A stretch of DNA of 64,000 nucleotides from Parasulfuritortus sp036391875 (GTDB taxonomy: Bacteria > Pseudomonadota > Gammaproteobacteria > Burkholderiales > Thiobacillaceae). The stretch lies in the NCBI GenBank assembly GCA_036391875.1, contig DASVZA010000044.1:62001-126000 (forward strand), in the 5' to 3' direction. Position 1 is the first letter of the stretch; each line of letters opens with the position of its first letter. The notes beneath the pieces were generated by a model that saw only the letters and a program-made list of their open reading frames with translations, was not told the DNA's origin and ran no database searches. Shown here in pieces: positions 17,100 through 26,302 of the stretch. A program made the position numbers and the translations under genes.

Positions 17100-18448
17100 C
17101 CACCCTGCTCGCCTTCGCCATCACCATCGGCATCCTGGTCGTCATCCACGAGTTCGGCCATTACGCCGTCGCCCGCGCCTGCGGCGTCAAGGTGCTGCGC
17201 TTCTCGGTCGGCTTCGGTCCCGTGATCGCCAGGCGGCTGAGCAAGAGCGGCACCGAATGGGCCCTGTCCGCCATCCCGCTGGGCGGCTACGTGAAGATGG
17301 TGGACGAGCGCGAGGGCGAGGTTGCAGCCGAAGACCTGCCCCATGCCTTCAACCGCAAGCCGGTCGGCCAGCGCATGGCGATCGTGGTCGCCGGCCCGGT
17401 CGCCAACCTGCTGCTGGCCGTCCTGATCTACTGGGCCCTGTTCGTCACCGGCATCACTGCACTCAAGCCACTGGTCGCCGTCCCCGAGGCCGGCTCGCCC
17501 GCCGCCCGGGCCGGCTTCCAGAACGGCGAGCTGGTCACTTCAATCGACGGCGAGGCGGTCGAGGACTGGCAGGATCTCTATTGGCTGGTGCTGAAACGCG
17601 GCCTGCAGAACCACGCCATGACGGTGGAAACACGCGATGCCGACGGCCACGTCAATGACCGTCGTCTGGACGTCTCGGGCATCGACCTGGCCGATGCCGA
17701 CGGCGATCCGCTAGCCCGCATCGGCCTCGCCCGCTACCTGCCCGACCTGCCGCCCGTGATCGGCCAGGTCATGCCCGACAGCCGCGCCGCCGCTGCCGGT
17801 CTGCGCGCAGGCGACCGGATCGAGCGCATCGACGGCACGCCCATCAAGGTCTGGGACGATATGGTCAAGATCGTCCAGGCCAGTCCGGACAAGCCGCTGC
17901 AACTGGATCTGACCCGGGCGGGCCAGACACTGGCCATCACGGTGACACCCGCCATCACCCAGGAAGACAAGCGAAGCATCGGCCGCATCGGCGCCGCACC
18001 TCAGATCGACGAGGCGTTGTTCGCCCCTCTGCAGACCGAAATCCGGTTCGGCCCGGTCGTCGCCCTGAAGCGCGCACTGTACAAGACCTGGGACCTATCC
18101 AGCTTCAGCCTGGAGATGATGGGCAAGCTGGTCACCGGCCAGGCCTCGCTGAAGAACATCTCCGGACCGGTCACCATCGCCGATTACGCCGGCCGCTCCG
18201 CCGAGGCCGGACCGACCGCCTTCATCGCCTTCCTGGCCCTGATCAGCGTCAGCCTGGGCGTGCTCAACCTGCTGCCCATCCCGTTACTGGATGGGGGGCA
18301 TTTGCTGTATTATTCCGCGGAATTTCTGACGGGTCGGCCGGTTCCCGATTCGGTCCAGGAAATTGGCCAGAAGATCGGTGCCGCCTTGCTTGCCGCACTG
18401 ATGTTTTTTGCCCTTTTCAATGACTTCCACCGCCTGCTCACCGGCTGA
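17096..18448 (+). CDS. rseP: Site-2 protease RseP
   Basis: RseP is an inner-membrane zinc protease that cleaves the anti-sigma factor RseA in the envelope stress response and clears signal peptide remnants. The 450-residue protein has HEFGH near residue 18, two PDZ regions in the middle (around 120-310), and the second metal motif in LLPIPLLDGGHLLYY near the C-terminus with flanking transmembrane helices. It lies directly before bamA, as in most gram-negative bacteria. Confidence 0.95.
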   Translation: MTTLLAFAITIGILVVIHEFGHYAVARACGVKVLRFSVGFGPVIARRLSKSGTEWALSAIPLGGYVKMVDEREGEVAAEDLPHAFNRKPVGQRMAIVVAGPVANLLLAVLIYWALFVTGITALKPLVAVPEAGSPAARAGFQNGELVTSIDGEAVEDWQDLYWLVLKRGLQNHAMTVETRDADGHVNDRRLDVSGIDLADADGDPLARIGLARYLPDLPPVIGQVMPDSRAAAAGLRAGDRIERIDGTPIKVWDDMVKIVQASPDKPLQLDLTRAGQTLAITVTPAITQEDKRSIGRIGAAPQIDEALFAPLQTEIRFGPVVALKRALYKTWDLSSFSLEMMGKLVTGQASLKNISGPVTIADYAGRSAEAGPTAFIAFLALISVSLGVLNLLPIPLLDGGHLLYYSAEFLTGRPVPDSVQEIGQKIGAALLAALMFFALFNDFHRLLTG

Positions 18449-18461
18449 GACGACCATCGAC

Positions 18462-20804
18462 ATGCGAACGACGACTATCCATAAGCTATCCCTCCTGACG
18501 GGTGCCCTGCTGCTTTCCTACCAGGCATCAGCCTTCGACGCTTTCCAGGTCAAGGATATCCGGGTCGAGGGCATCCAACGGACCGAACCGGGTACCGTGT
18601 TCAGTTATCTGCCGGTCAAGGTCGGCGACACGCTGACCGAAGACAAGGCCGCCGCCGCCATCCAGGCCCTATACGCCACCGGCTTCTTCAAGGACGTCCG
18701 GCTGGAGAACCAGAACGGCGTCCTGATCGTCGAGGTCGAAGAACGTCCCGCCATCGCCCAGCTCGACTTCAGCGGTATGAAGGAATTCAGCAAGGACGAC
18801 ATCAAGGCCTCGCTCAAGCAGCTTGGCCTATCGGAAGGCCGCATCCTGGACAAGTCGTTGCTCGACAAGGCCGAACAGGAACTGAAGCGGCAGTACTACA
18901 ACCGCGGCTACTACGCGGTGCAGGTCAACACCGTGCTGTCCCCCATGGAGCGCAATCGGGTCGCCATCAGCTTCAACGTCACCGAAGGCGACGTCGCCAA
19001 GATTCGCGGCATCAACATCGTCGGCAACCACGTCTACACGGAAAAGCAGCTGAAGAAGCTGATCACCCTGCGGACGCCCGGCTGGCTGACCTGGTTCACC
19101 AAGAACGACCAGTACTCCAAGCAGAAGCTCTCGGCCGACCTGGAAACGCTGCGTTCCTTCTACCTCAACAAGGGCTACCTGGAATTCCGCATCGATTCCA
19201 CCGAAGTGTCCATCACCCCGGACAAGAAGGACATCTACCTCACGATCAACGTCACCGAGGGCGACAAATACAAGGTGTCGGGCTTCAAGATCGCCGGCGA
19301 CCTGCCGGTGCCGGAAGCCGAACTCAAAAAGCTCGTCACACTGAAACCCGGCGACGATTTCTCGCGCGAGCAGTTGAACATCTCGATCAAGAAGATCGGC
19401 GACCGGCTGGGCAACGACGGCTACGCATTCGCCAACGTCAATGCCAACCCGGACATCGACAAGGAGAAGAAGCTGGTGTCCTTCACCTTCCTGATCGACC
19501 CGGGCCGCAAGGTCTATGTCCGCCGCATCAACATCACCGGCAACACCCGTACCCGGGACGAAGTGCCCCGCCGCGAAATGCGCCAGATGGAAGGCGCCTG
19601 GTATGACGCCGAGAAGATCAACCGATCCCGCGAACGGGTCAACAAGCTCGGCTACTTCAAGGACGTGACGGTGGAGACCCCGCCGGTGCCTGGCACCAAC
19701 GACCAGGTCGACCTGAACATGAACGTCACCGAGCAATCCACCAACAGCTTCATGATCGGCGCCGGCTTCTCCAGCTCCGACGGCATCGTGCTGTCCGGGT
19801 CGGTCACCATGAACAACATGTTCGGCTCGGGCAACAACCTGACCGTGCAGGCCAACAGCGGCAGGATCAACAAGGTCTATGCCATTTCCTATACCGAGCC
19901 CTATTTCACCAAGGACGGCGTCAGCCTGGGCTACGACCTCTACCAGCGCAACGTCGACACGACCAGCATCAGTTCGGTCGTGGCCTACAGCACGAAAACG
20001 TATGGCGCAGGCATCCGGCTCGGCATCCCGGTTTCGGAATACGACACGATCAACCTGGGCACGGCCCTCGAGCAATACACGCTCAACCTCTCGCCCGATA
20101 CGACCGTGACGCCGCCCCAGATGACAAACTTCGCCCTGGAGCACGGCGGCACGACCTCGGGCGTGACCACCAAGTCGCTGAAATTGACCGGCAGTTGGTC
20201 GCGCGACAGCCGCGACAGCTTCTTCTACCCGACCAAGGGCACCTTCCAGCAGGTCGGCATGGAAGTCGGCACGCCGGTCGGCGACCTGCAATACTACAAG
20301 CTGTCCTACCAGTACCAGTGGCTGCACCCGCTCTTCCGCGAATCGACCCTGATGCTGAACGGCGAATTCGGCTGGGGCGGCGGCTTCAATGGCCAGACCC
20401 TGCCCTTCTTCCAGAACTTCTATGCCGGCGGCATCGGCTCGGTGCGCGGCTTCGATACCGGCACGCTGGGACCCAAGGCACTCAGTTCGGGTTCGATCGT
20501 CGCCATCGGCGGCAACCGGCGCGTAGTCGGCAATGCCGAACTGCTGTTCCCCTTCCCCGGCGCCGACAACGACCATTCCCTGCGCATGAGCGTATTCGTC
20601 GATACCGGCGCGGTCTGGGGTCCGAACGACATCTACGGCCGCTACAACCAATTCTCGCTGTCCGACCTGCGCTACTCCACCGGCGTGGCCGTCACCTGGA
20701 TCTCGCCGATGGGCCCGATCAAGATCAGCGTGGCCAAACCCATCGTCTCCAAGCCGGATGACAAGACCCAGCTGTTCCAGTTCCAGCTCGGCCAGGTCTT
20801 CTGA
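18462..20804 (+). CDS. bamA: Outer membrane protein assembly factor BamA
   Basis: BamA is the barrel subunit that inserts beta-barrel proteins into the outer membrane. The ATG at 18462 gives a signal peptide cut after QASAF, and 780 residues in all. An earlier ATG at 18408 overlaps rseP and would disrupt the signal. Five POTRA domains cover about residues 25-420, beginning FQVKDIRVEGIQR. The C-terminal barrel carries the VRGF motif (GSVRGFDTG) and ends with phenylalanine, the usual outer-membrane signature. skp follows. Confidence 0.96.
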   Translation: MRTTTIHKLSLLTGALLLSYQASAFDAFQVKDIRVEGIQRTEPGTVFSYLPVKVGDTLTEDKAAAAIQALYATGFFKDVRLENQNGVLIVEVEERPAIAQLDFSGMKEFSKDDIKASLKQLGLSEGRILDKSLLDKAEQELKRQYYNRGYYAVQVNTVLSPMERNRVAISFNVTEGDVAKIRGINIVGNHVYTEKQLKKLITLRTPGWLTWFTKNDQYSKQKLSADLETLRSFYLNKGYLEFRIDSTEVSITPDKKDIYLTINVTEGDKYKVSGFKIAGDLPVPEAELKKLVTLKPGDDFSREQLNISIKKIGDRLGNDGYAFANVNANPDIDKEKKLVSFTFLIDPGRKVYVRRINITGNTRTRDEVPRREMRQMEGAWYDAEKINRSRERVNKLGYFKDVTVETPPVPGTNDQVDLNMNVTEQSTNSFMIGAGFSSSDGIVLSGSVTMNNMFGSGNNLTVQANSGRINKVYAISYTEPYFTKDGVSLGYDLYQRNVDTTSISSVVAYSTKTYGAGIRLGIPVSEYDTINLGTALEQYTLNLSPDTTVTPPQMTNFALEHGGTTSGVTTKSLKLTGSWSRDSRDSFFYPTKGTFQQVGMEVGTPVGDLQYYKLSYQYQWLHPLFRESTLMLNGEFGWGGGFNGQTLPFFQNFYAGGIGSVRGFDTGTLGPKALSSGSIVAIGGNRRVVGNAELLFPFPGADNDHSLRMSVFVDTGAVWGPNDIYGRYNQFSLSDLRYSTGVAVTWISPMGPIKISVAKPIVSKPDDKTQLFQFQLGQVF

Positions 20805-20833
20805 AACACGTAACTTCCAAATAGGTAATCCAC

Positions 20834-21325
20834 ATGCGCAAACTACTGACCGCTGTCCTGTTTGGCCTGATCGTCGTCAGCCCGTTGGCATCGGCCGATA
20901 TGAAGATCGGGTACATCAACACCGAACGCCTGTTCAAGGAATCGCCGATGGCGATCAAGGCCCAGAAGCATCTCGAGCAGGAATTCTCCAAGCGCGAGCA
21001 GGACCTGCAGAAGATGATCAAGCAGGCTCGGGACATGCAAAGCTACCTGGAAAAGGAAGGCATGACCCTGTCCGACAACGACCGCAGCCGCAAGGAGCGC
21101 GACCTGTCCAACTTGACCCTGCAGATCCAGCAGGCACAGCGGGAATACCGTGAAGACCTGAACCAACGCAAGCAGGAAGAGTTCGCCGACATCAACCAGC
21201 GCGCCCGGACCGTGATCAACGACATCGCCACCAAGGAAAAATTCGACCTCATCCTCGAGAACGTCGTCTATTCCAGCCCCCGGATCGACATTACCGACCG
21301 CGTCCTGAAGGCCATGGATCACTGA
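20834..21325 (+). CDS. skp: Periplasmic chaperone Skp/OmpH
   Basis: Skp holds unfolded outer-membrane proteins in the periplasm and hands them to BamA. The 163-residue precursor has a signal peptide (cut near SPLASA/D), the family start MKIGYINTERLFKESP, and a long charged helical region (about 60-130) that forms the chaperone arms. It is 29 bases after bamA and 8 before lpxD. Confidence 0.93.
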   Translation: MRKLLTAVLFGLIVVSPLASADMKIGYINTERLFKESPMAIKAQKHLEQEFSKREQDLQKMIKQARDMQSYLEKEGMTLSDNDRSRKERDLSNLTLQIQQAQREYREDLNQRKQEEFADINQRARTVINDIATKEKFDLILENVVYSSPRIDITDRVLKAMDH

Positions 21326-21333
21326 CGCGATCC

Positions 21334-22365
21334 ATGGCGGAGCATTACACCCTGTCCCAACTGCAGGCCAGGCTGGGCGGCGACATCCATGGCGACGGCG
21401 ACGTGCGGCTGAGCAATGTCGCGTCGCTGGGCAATGCCGGACCGGAAGACTTGAGCTTCGTGGTCAGCGCAAAACACCTGGAAGCCGCGCGCGCCTCGTC
21501 GGCAGGTGCGCTCGTCGTGCCGGTCAAACTGGCCGGCGAACTCGACCGCCCCGTGTTGGCCGTGGACAACCCGCATGCCGTCTTTGCCCGGGCCGCCGCG
21601 CTGTTCCATCCTGAACCGTCCCTGCGATCCGGCATCCACGCCTCGGCCGTGGTCGACGCTTCGGCCGTGGTCGACCCCAGCGCCGAAATCGGCCCCCATG
21701 CCGTCGTCGGCGCCCACAGCCGGATCGGACGCGGCTGCCGCATCGCCCCCGGCTGCGTGATCGGCAACGATGTCGTGCTGGGCGAGGACTGCCGTCTTTA
21801 CCCAAACGTGACGCTGTACGCCGGCTGCCGGCTGGGCGACCGGGTCACCCTGCACGCCGGCTGCGTCGTCGGCTCGGACGGCTTCGGCCTGGCCTGGGAA
21901 GGCGCCGCCTGGACCAAGGTGCCCCAGGTCGGCAAGGTCGTCATCGGCGACGACGTCGAGATCGGTGCCAACACCACCATCGACCGCGGCGCCCTGGACG
22001 ATACCGTGATCGGCAACGGCGCCAAGATCGACAACCTGGTCCAGATCGCCCACAACTGTACGGTCGGCGAGCACACAGCCATCGCCGGCTGCGCCGGCAT
22101 CGCCGGCAGCACCAAGATCGGCAGCCGCTGCCTGATCGGCGGCGCAGCGATGATCCTGGGCCACATCGAGATCGGCGACGGGGTCACGGTGTCCGGCGCC
22201 TCGTTCATCGGCAAGTCGATCAAGACGCCGGGCGTGTACACCTCCACCCAGCCCCAGATGCCGCATGACGAATGGTTGAAGAATGCCGCCCAATTGCGCC
22301 ATCTCGCCGACATGCGGGACCGCATTCGAACATTGGAAAAGAAGTTGTCGGACAAGGAAAAATAA
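21334..22365 (+). CDS. lpxD: UDP-3-O-(3-hydroxyacyl)glucosamine N-acyltransferase LpxD
   Basis: LpxD adds the second hydroxyacyl chain in lipid A synthesis. The 343-residue protein has the N-terminal uridine-binding domain, a left-handed beta-helix of hexapeptide repeats (about 100-280) and a C-terminal helix. His in AHNCTVGEHTAIAG is the catalytic-type histidine. Within the helix, two consecutive 18-base units (21640-21657 and 21658-21675) are 17/18 identical and each encode ASAVVD. The TAA stop overlaps the fabZ ATG by one base. Confidence 0.95.
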   Translation: MAEHYTLSQLQARLGGDIHGDGDVRLSNVASLGNAGPEDLSFVVSAKHLEAARASSAGALVVPVKLAGELDRPVLAVDNPHAVFARAAALFHPEPSLRSGIHASAVVDASAVVDPSAEIGPHAVVGAHSRIGRGCRIAPGCVIGNDVVLGEDCRLYPNVTLYAGCRLGDRVTLHAGCVVGSDGFGLAWEGAAWTKVPQVGKVVIGDDVEIGANTTIDRGALDDTVIGNGAKIDNLVQIAHNCTVGEHTAIAGCAGIAGSTKIGSRCLIGGAAMILGHIEIGDGVTVSGASFIGKSIKTPGVYTSTQPQMPHDEWLKNAAQLRHLADMRDRIRTLEKKLSDKEK

Positions 22366-22802
22366 TGGAAATCACAGAGATCATGCGGCATCTGCCGCAC
22401 CGCTACCCCTTCCTGCTGGTCGACCGGGTCCTTGAGCTGGTGCCCAACGAAAGGGTGGTCGCCATCAAGAACGTGAGCATGAACGAGCCGCACTTCCCCG
22501 GCCACTTCCCGCACCATCCGGTCATGCCCGGCGTGCTCATCATCGAGGCCATGGCGCAGGCGGCTGGCCTGCTCGCCTTCCGCAGCTCCGGCAAGGAAAC
22601 GACCGAAAACTCTGTGATCTATTTCGTCGGCATCGACAATGCCCGCTTCAAGCGCCCAGTGGTGCCGGGCGACCAGCTACGCCTGGAAGCCAAGATCACC
22701 AAGAACATACGCGGCATCTGGAAATTCGAGGCCCGTGCCCTAGTCGGCGACCAATTGGCCTGCGAAGCCGAACTGATGTGCACCCTGCGCGACCTCGACT
22801 GA
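22365..22802 (+). CDS. fabZ: 3-hydroxyacyl-ACP dehydratase FabZ
   Basis: FabZ dehydrates 3-hydroxyacyl-ACP and competes with LpxA/LpxD for substrate, so its place here helps balance lipid A and phospholipids. The ATG at 22365 follows AAGGA and gives 145 residues. His47 in FPGHFP and Glu61 in IIEAMAQ are the catalytic pair of the hot-dog fold. It is coupled to both neighbours by one-base overlaps. Confidence 0.96.
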   Translation: MEITEIMRHLPHRYPFLLVDRVLELVPNERVVAIKNVSMNEPHFPGHFPHHPVMPGVLIIEAMAQAAGLLAFRSSGKETTENSVIYFVGIDNARFKRPVVPGDQLRLEAKITKNIRGIWKFEARALVGDQLACEAELMCTLRDLD

Positions 22803-23590
22803 TGAGCCAAGCGAACGCGTCCATACATTCGACCGCGCTGGTCCACCCCGGCGCCCGGCTCGGCGCCAATGTCGAAGTCGGCGCCTACAGCATCATCGGC
22901 GAACACGTCGAGATCGGCGACGACTGCAAGATCGGCCCCCACGCGGTCATCACCGGCCATACCCGGATCGGCCGCGGCAATCGGATATTCCAGTTCGTCA
23001 GCCTGGGCGAGGAGCCGCAGGACAAGAAATACGCCGGCGAGCCCACCCGCCTTGAGATCGGCGACGGCAACACCATCCGCGAGTTCTGCACCATCAGCAC
23101 CGGGACGGTCCAGGACGTCGGCGTCACCCGGCTCGGCAACCGCAACTGGATCATGGCCTATGTCCACATCGCCCACGACTGTCAGGTCGGCAGCGACACG
23201 ATCTTCGCCAACAACGCCACCCTGGCAGGCCACGTCCAGGTCGACGACTACGCTATCCTGGGCGGCTTCACCGGCGTGCACCAGTTCTGCCGGATCGGTG
23301 CCCACGTGATGATCGGCATCGCCTCGGTCATCACCCAGGACGTGCCGCCTTTCCTCACCATCGCCGGTACGCCGACGGCCCCGCACGGCATCAACAGCGA
23401 AGGCCTGAAACGACGCGGCTTCAGCCCGGAAGCCCTATCCGCGCTGAAACGGGCCTACAAGACCCTGTACAAGTCGGGTCTGAGCCTGGACGCGGCCCGC
23501 AGCGCCATCGCCGAACAGGCCGAAACCGTTCCAGAACTCCGCCCCCTGGCGGACTTCCTGGCCATACAAGGGCGCGGCATCATTCGCTGA
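22802..23590 (+). CDS. lpxA: UDP-N-acetylglucosamine acyltransferase LpxA
   Basis: LpxA catalyses the first step of lipid A synthesis. The ATG at 22802 overlaps the fabZ stop as TGATG and gives 262 residues. The N-terminal two thirds are hexapeptide repeats of a left-handed beta-helix. The catalytic His is in VHIAHDCQVG, and the C-terminal helical part begins near NSEGLKRRGF. The length matches the family. Confidence 0.96.
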   Translation: MSQANASIHSTALVHPGARLGANVEVGAYSIIGEHVEIGDDCKIGPHAVITGHTRIGRGNRIFQFVSLGEEPQDKKYAGEPTRLEIGDGNTIREFCTISTGTVQDVGVTRLGNRNWIMAYVHIAHDCQVGSDTIFANNATLAGHVQVDDYAILGGFTGVHQFCRIGAHVMIGIASVITQDVPPFLTIAGTPTAPHGINSEGLKRRGFSPEALSALKRAYKTLYKSGLSLDAARSAIAEQAETVPELRPLADFLAIQGRGIIR

Positions 23591-23606
23591 ATTTTCCAGG
23601 TGACCT

Positions 23607-24785
23607 ATGACGGGTGACTCACAACCTGATTCGGTGCGTCGCGCCTCCCGCCCGCCGGTCGGCATCGTCGCCGGCGAGGCCTCGGGCGACCTGCTCGGCA
23701 GCCTGTTGATCCGCGCCCTGCGCGAAGCCGGCCTGGAGGCCGACTGCTACGGCATCGCCGGCCCCAAGATGCAGGCCCAGGGTGCACGTTCGCTGTTCCC
23801 CATGGAAACGCTCTCGGTCAACGGCTACGTGGAAGTGCTGCACAGTCTGCGCCGGATCCTGTCCATCCGCAGCCAGTTGAAATCGCGCCTGCTGCGTGAT
23901 CGCCCCAAGCTGTTCATCGGCATCGATGCGCCGGACTTCAACCTGTCCCTGGAGGCGAAGCTGAAGCGGGCGGGCATCCCCACCGTCCATTTCATCAGCC
24001 CGTCGATCTGGGCCTGGCGCCGCAAGCGCATCGACAAGATACGGCGCGCCGCGTCCCACATGCTGCTGATCTTCCCGTTCGAGGAGGAAATCTACCGGCA
24101 GGAAGGCATTCCGGCCACCTACGTCGGCCATCCCCTGGCCCACGTCCTGCCGGAAAAACCGGAGCGCGGCCCGGCCCGCGACAAGCTCGGCCTCGAAGCC
24201 GACGGCACCTATTTCGCCTTGCTGCCGGGCAGCCGGCAAAGCGAGTTGCAGCAACTCGCCGGTCTCTACTTGGAAACCGCCAAACGCCTGTTCGCACAAC
24301 GGCCGGAAATCCGCTTCCTGGTTCCCCTCGCCACCCGCGAAACGCGCAGGCTGTTCGAGCAAGCCATGCACGAAGCCGACGCCGAAGACTTGCCCATCCG
24401 GATCGTGTTCGGCCATGCCCACGACGTCCTGCAGGCCGCCGACGCCGCTCTGGTCGCCTCCGGCACGGCCACCCTGGAGGCAGCCCTGCTCGACTGCCCG
24501 CACATCATCACCTACAAGGTGCCTTGGCTGACCTATCAGATTATGAAGCGCCAGGCCTACCTGCCCTGGGTCGGGCTGCCCAATATCCTGGCCGGCCGCG
24601 ACGTGGTGCCCGAACTGCTACAGGAACGGGCAAACCCGGAAGCCTTGGCGGAAACCGCCTTGGCCCTGCTGACCGACGACACCCTGCGCAAAGGCATGCT
24701 CGATGCCTTCGCCGACATCCGCCGCAGCCTGCGCCGGGACACCCCGCGCCTGATCGCGCAAGCCCTGGCCCCCTACCTGAAATGA
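23607..24785 (+). CDS. lpxB: Lipid-A-disaccharide synthase LpxB
   Basis: LpxB joins UDP-diacylglucosamine and lipid X into the lipid A disaccharide on the inner membrane. The 392-residue GT19 protein has GIVAGEASGDLLG at the N-terminus, the motif FIGIDAPDFNLSLE, and LLPGSRQSELQQL before the donor-binding domain. The first 15 or so residues before the family start are polar and may be an extension. The stop overlaps the rnhB start as ATGA. Confidence 0.95.
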   Translation: MTGDSQPDSVRRASRPPVGIVAGEASGDLLGSLLIRALREAGLEADCYGIAGPKMQAQGARSLFPMETLSVNGYVEVLHSLRRILSIRSQLKSRLLRDRPKLFIGIDAPDFNLSLEAKLKRAGIPTVHFISPSIWAWRRKRIDKIRRAASHMLLIFPFEEEIYRQEGIPATYVGHPLAHVLPEKPERGPARDKLGLEADGTYFALLPGSRQSELQQLAGLYLETAKRLFAQRPEIRFLVPLATRETRRLFEQAMHEADAEDLPIRIVFGHAHDVLQAADAALVASGTATLEAALLDCPHIITYKVPWLTYQIMKRQAYLPWVGLPNILAGRDVVPELLQERANPEALAETALALLTDDTLRKGMLDAFADIRRSLRRDTPRLIAQALAPYLK

Positions 24786-25381
24786 GCACCGAATCGCCGC
24801 TGGTCTGCGGGGTCGACGAAGCCGGACGCGGGCCGCTGGCCGGGCCGGTCGTTGCCGCCGCCGTCATCCTCGACCCGAGCCGGCCGATCGCCGGACTCAA
24901 GGATTCGAAAAAGCTGTCGCCCGCCGCCCGGACACGACTGGCACGGGAGATTCGCGAGCGGGCCCTGGCCTGGGCCGTGGCTGCCGCGGACGTGAAAGAG
25001 ATCGAAGAACTCAACATCCTGCATGCCACCATGCTGGCCATGCGGCGCGCGGTCGCCGCACTCGAGCCGGCAGCCGAACTGGCCCTGGTCGACGGCAACC
25101 GCTGCCCGGACCTGGTCATCCGCTGCCGGGCCATCGTCATGGGCGACGACCTGGAGCCGGCCATTTCGGCCGCCTCCATCCTGGCCAAAACCGAGCGCGA
25201 TTTGGAAATGAGCCGGCTGTCTATCCTATATCCGGGGTATGGCTTTGAGCGGCATTCAGGGTATCCTACGGCCCAGCACATCGCTGCCCTCAAGACACTG
25301 GGACCGTGTCCGGCGCACCGGATTGGATTCGGGCCCGTGCAAAAAGTGATCGCCACGAACTCACAGTTGAATAGCGGATAA
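24782..25381 (+). CDS. rnhB: Ribonuclease HII
   Basis: RNase HII cuts DNA at embedded ribonucleotides. The ATG at 24782 gives 199 residues. GVDEAGRGPLAGPVVAAAVIL carries the first catalytic Asp and Glu, and the later LVDGN and ILAKTERD supply the others. The conserved GYPTAQHIAAL is near the C-terminus. It closes the lpx run; the stator gene motA starts 13 bases later. Confidence 0.95.
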   Translation: MSTESPLVCGVDEAGRGPLAGPVVAAAVILDPSRPIAGLKDSKKLSPAARTRLAREIRERALAWAVAAADVKEIEELNILHATMLAMRRAVAALEPAAELALVDGNRCPDLVIRCRAIVMGDDLEPAISAASILAKTERDLEMSRLSILYPGYGFERHSGYPTAQHIAALKTLGPCPAHRIGFGPVQKVIATNSQLNSG

Positions 25382-25394
25382 GGAGTACACGACA

Positions 25395-26255
25395 ATGATG
25401 GTGATTATCGGCTGGGTGCTTGCCCTGGCCGGCATCTTTGGCGGTTATGCCGCGGGAGGTGGCCACCTTGCCGCCCTGTTCCAACCCCTGGAAGTGGTCA
25501 TGATCGCCGGCGGTGCCGCGGGGGCCTTCGTCGCCGCCAACAACATGCATGGCGCCAAGCACACGATCTCAGGACTGGTCAGCTGCTTCAAGGGGTCGAA
25601 GTACACCAAGGCCTTCTACATGAACCTGCTCGGCCTGATGTTCGAACTGCTGGCCAAGGTCCGCAAGGAAGGCCTGATGTCGCTGGAAAACGATGTCGAG
25701 GAGCCGGACAAGAGCGCGATCTTCGGCAAGTATCCCGACATCATGGCGGACCACCACGTGGTCGAGTTCATCACCGATTACCTGCGCCTCATGGTGGGCG
25801 GCAACCTCAACGCCCTCGAGATCGAAAACCTGATGGACAACGAGATCGAGACCCACCACCACGAGGAGATGCACCCCTCCCACGCCGTCGCCAAGATGGC
25901 CGACGCCATGCCCGCCTTCGGTATCGTCGCCGCGGTCATGGGCGTGGTGCACACCATGGAATCGCTCGACCGGCCGCCCCAGGAACTGGGTGTGCTGATC
26001 GCCCATGCCCTGGTCGGCACCTTCATGGGTATCCTGCTCTCCTACGGCTTCGTCGCCCCTCTGGCCGCCGTGCTGGAAGGCAAGGCCGCGGAGGGGACCA
26101 AGGTGCTGCAGACGGTCAAGGTCGTGCTCCTCGCCTCGCTCAACGGGTTCGCGCCCCAGGTATGCGTCGAATTCGGCCGCAAAGTATTGTTCTCCACCGA
26201 GCGCCCCACCTTTCTGGAGCTCGAGGAGGACATCAAGGCCCGCAAGGGCAAATGA
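25395..26255 (+). CDS. motA: Flagellar motor stator protein MotA
   Basis: MotA forms the proton channel of the flagellar stator with MotB. The 286-residue protein has two N-terminal and two C-terminal transmembrane helices, the cytoplasmic loop (about 60-170), and the conserved FGIVAAVMGVVHTM and GTFMGILLSYGFVAPL helices. AAGGAG stands before the ATG. No sigma-28-type promoter is evident upstream, where rnhB ends only 13 bases away. Confidence 0.95.
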   Translation: MMVIIGWVLALAGIFGGYAAGGGHLAALFQPLEVVMIAGGAAGAFVAANNMHGAKHTISGLVSCFKGSKYTKAFYMNLLGLMFELLAKVRKEGLMSLENDVEEPDKSAIFGKYPDIMADHHVVEFITDYLRLMVGGNLNALEIENLMDNEIETHHHEEMHPSHAVAKMADAMPAFGIVAAVMGVVHTMESLDRPPQELGVLIAHALVGTFMGILLSYGFVAPLAAVLEGKAAEGTKVLQTVKVVLLASLNGFAPQVCVEFGRKVLFSTERPTFLELEEDIKARKGK

Positions 26256-26302
26256 CGCGCAATCCAGATTGCCCGGACCGTTATCGCTACTCAGGCTGAG
26301 CC

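Noticed and set aside
16627..17658. A 343-codon plus-strand frame over dxr and rseP
   Set aside because: It is a frame shadow with Pro/Arg-rich translation across two well-defined genes.
25355..25381. A sigma-28 promoter for motA suggested by GCGGATAA
   Set aside because: The expected TAAAG box 11 bases upstream is absent.
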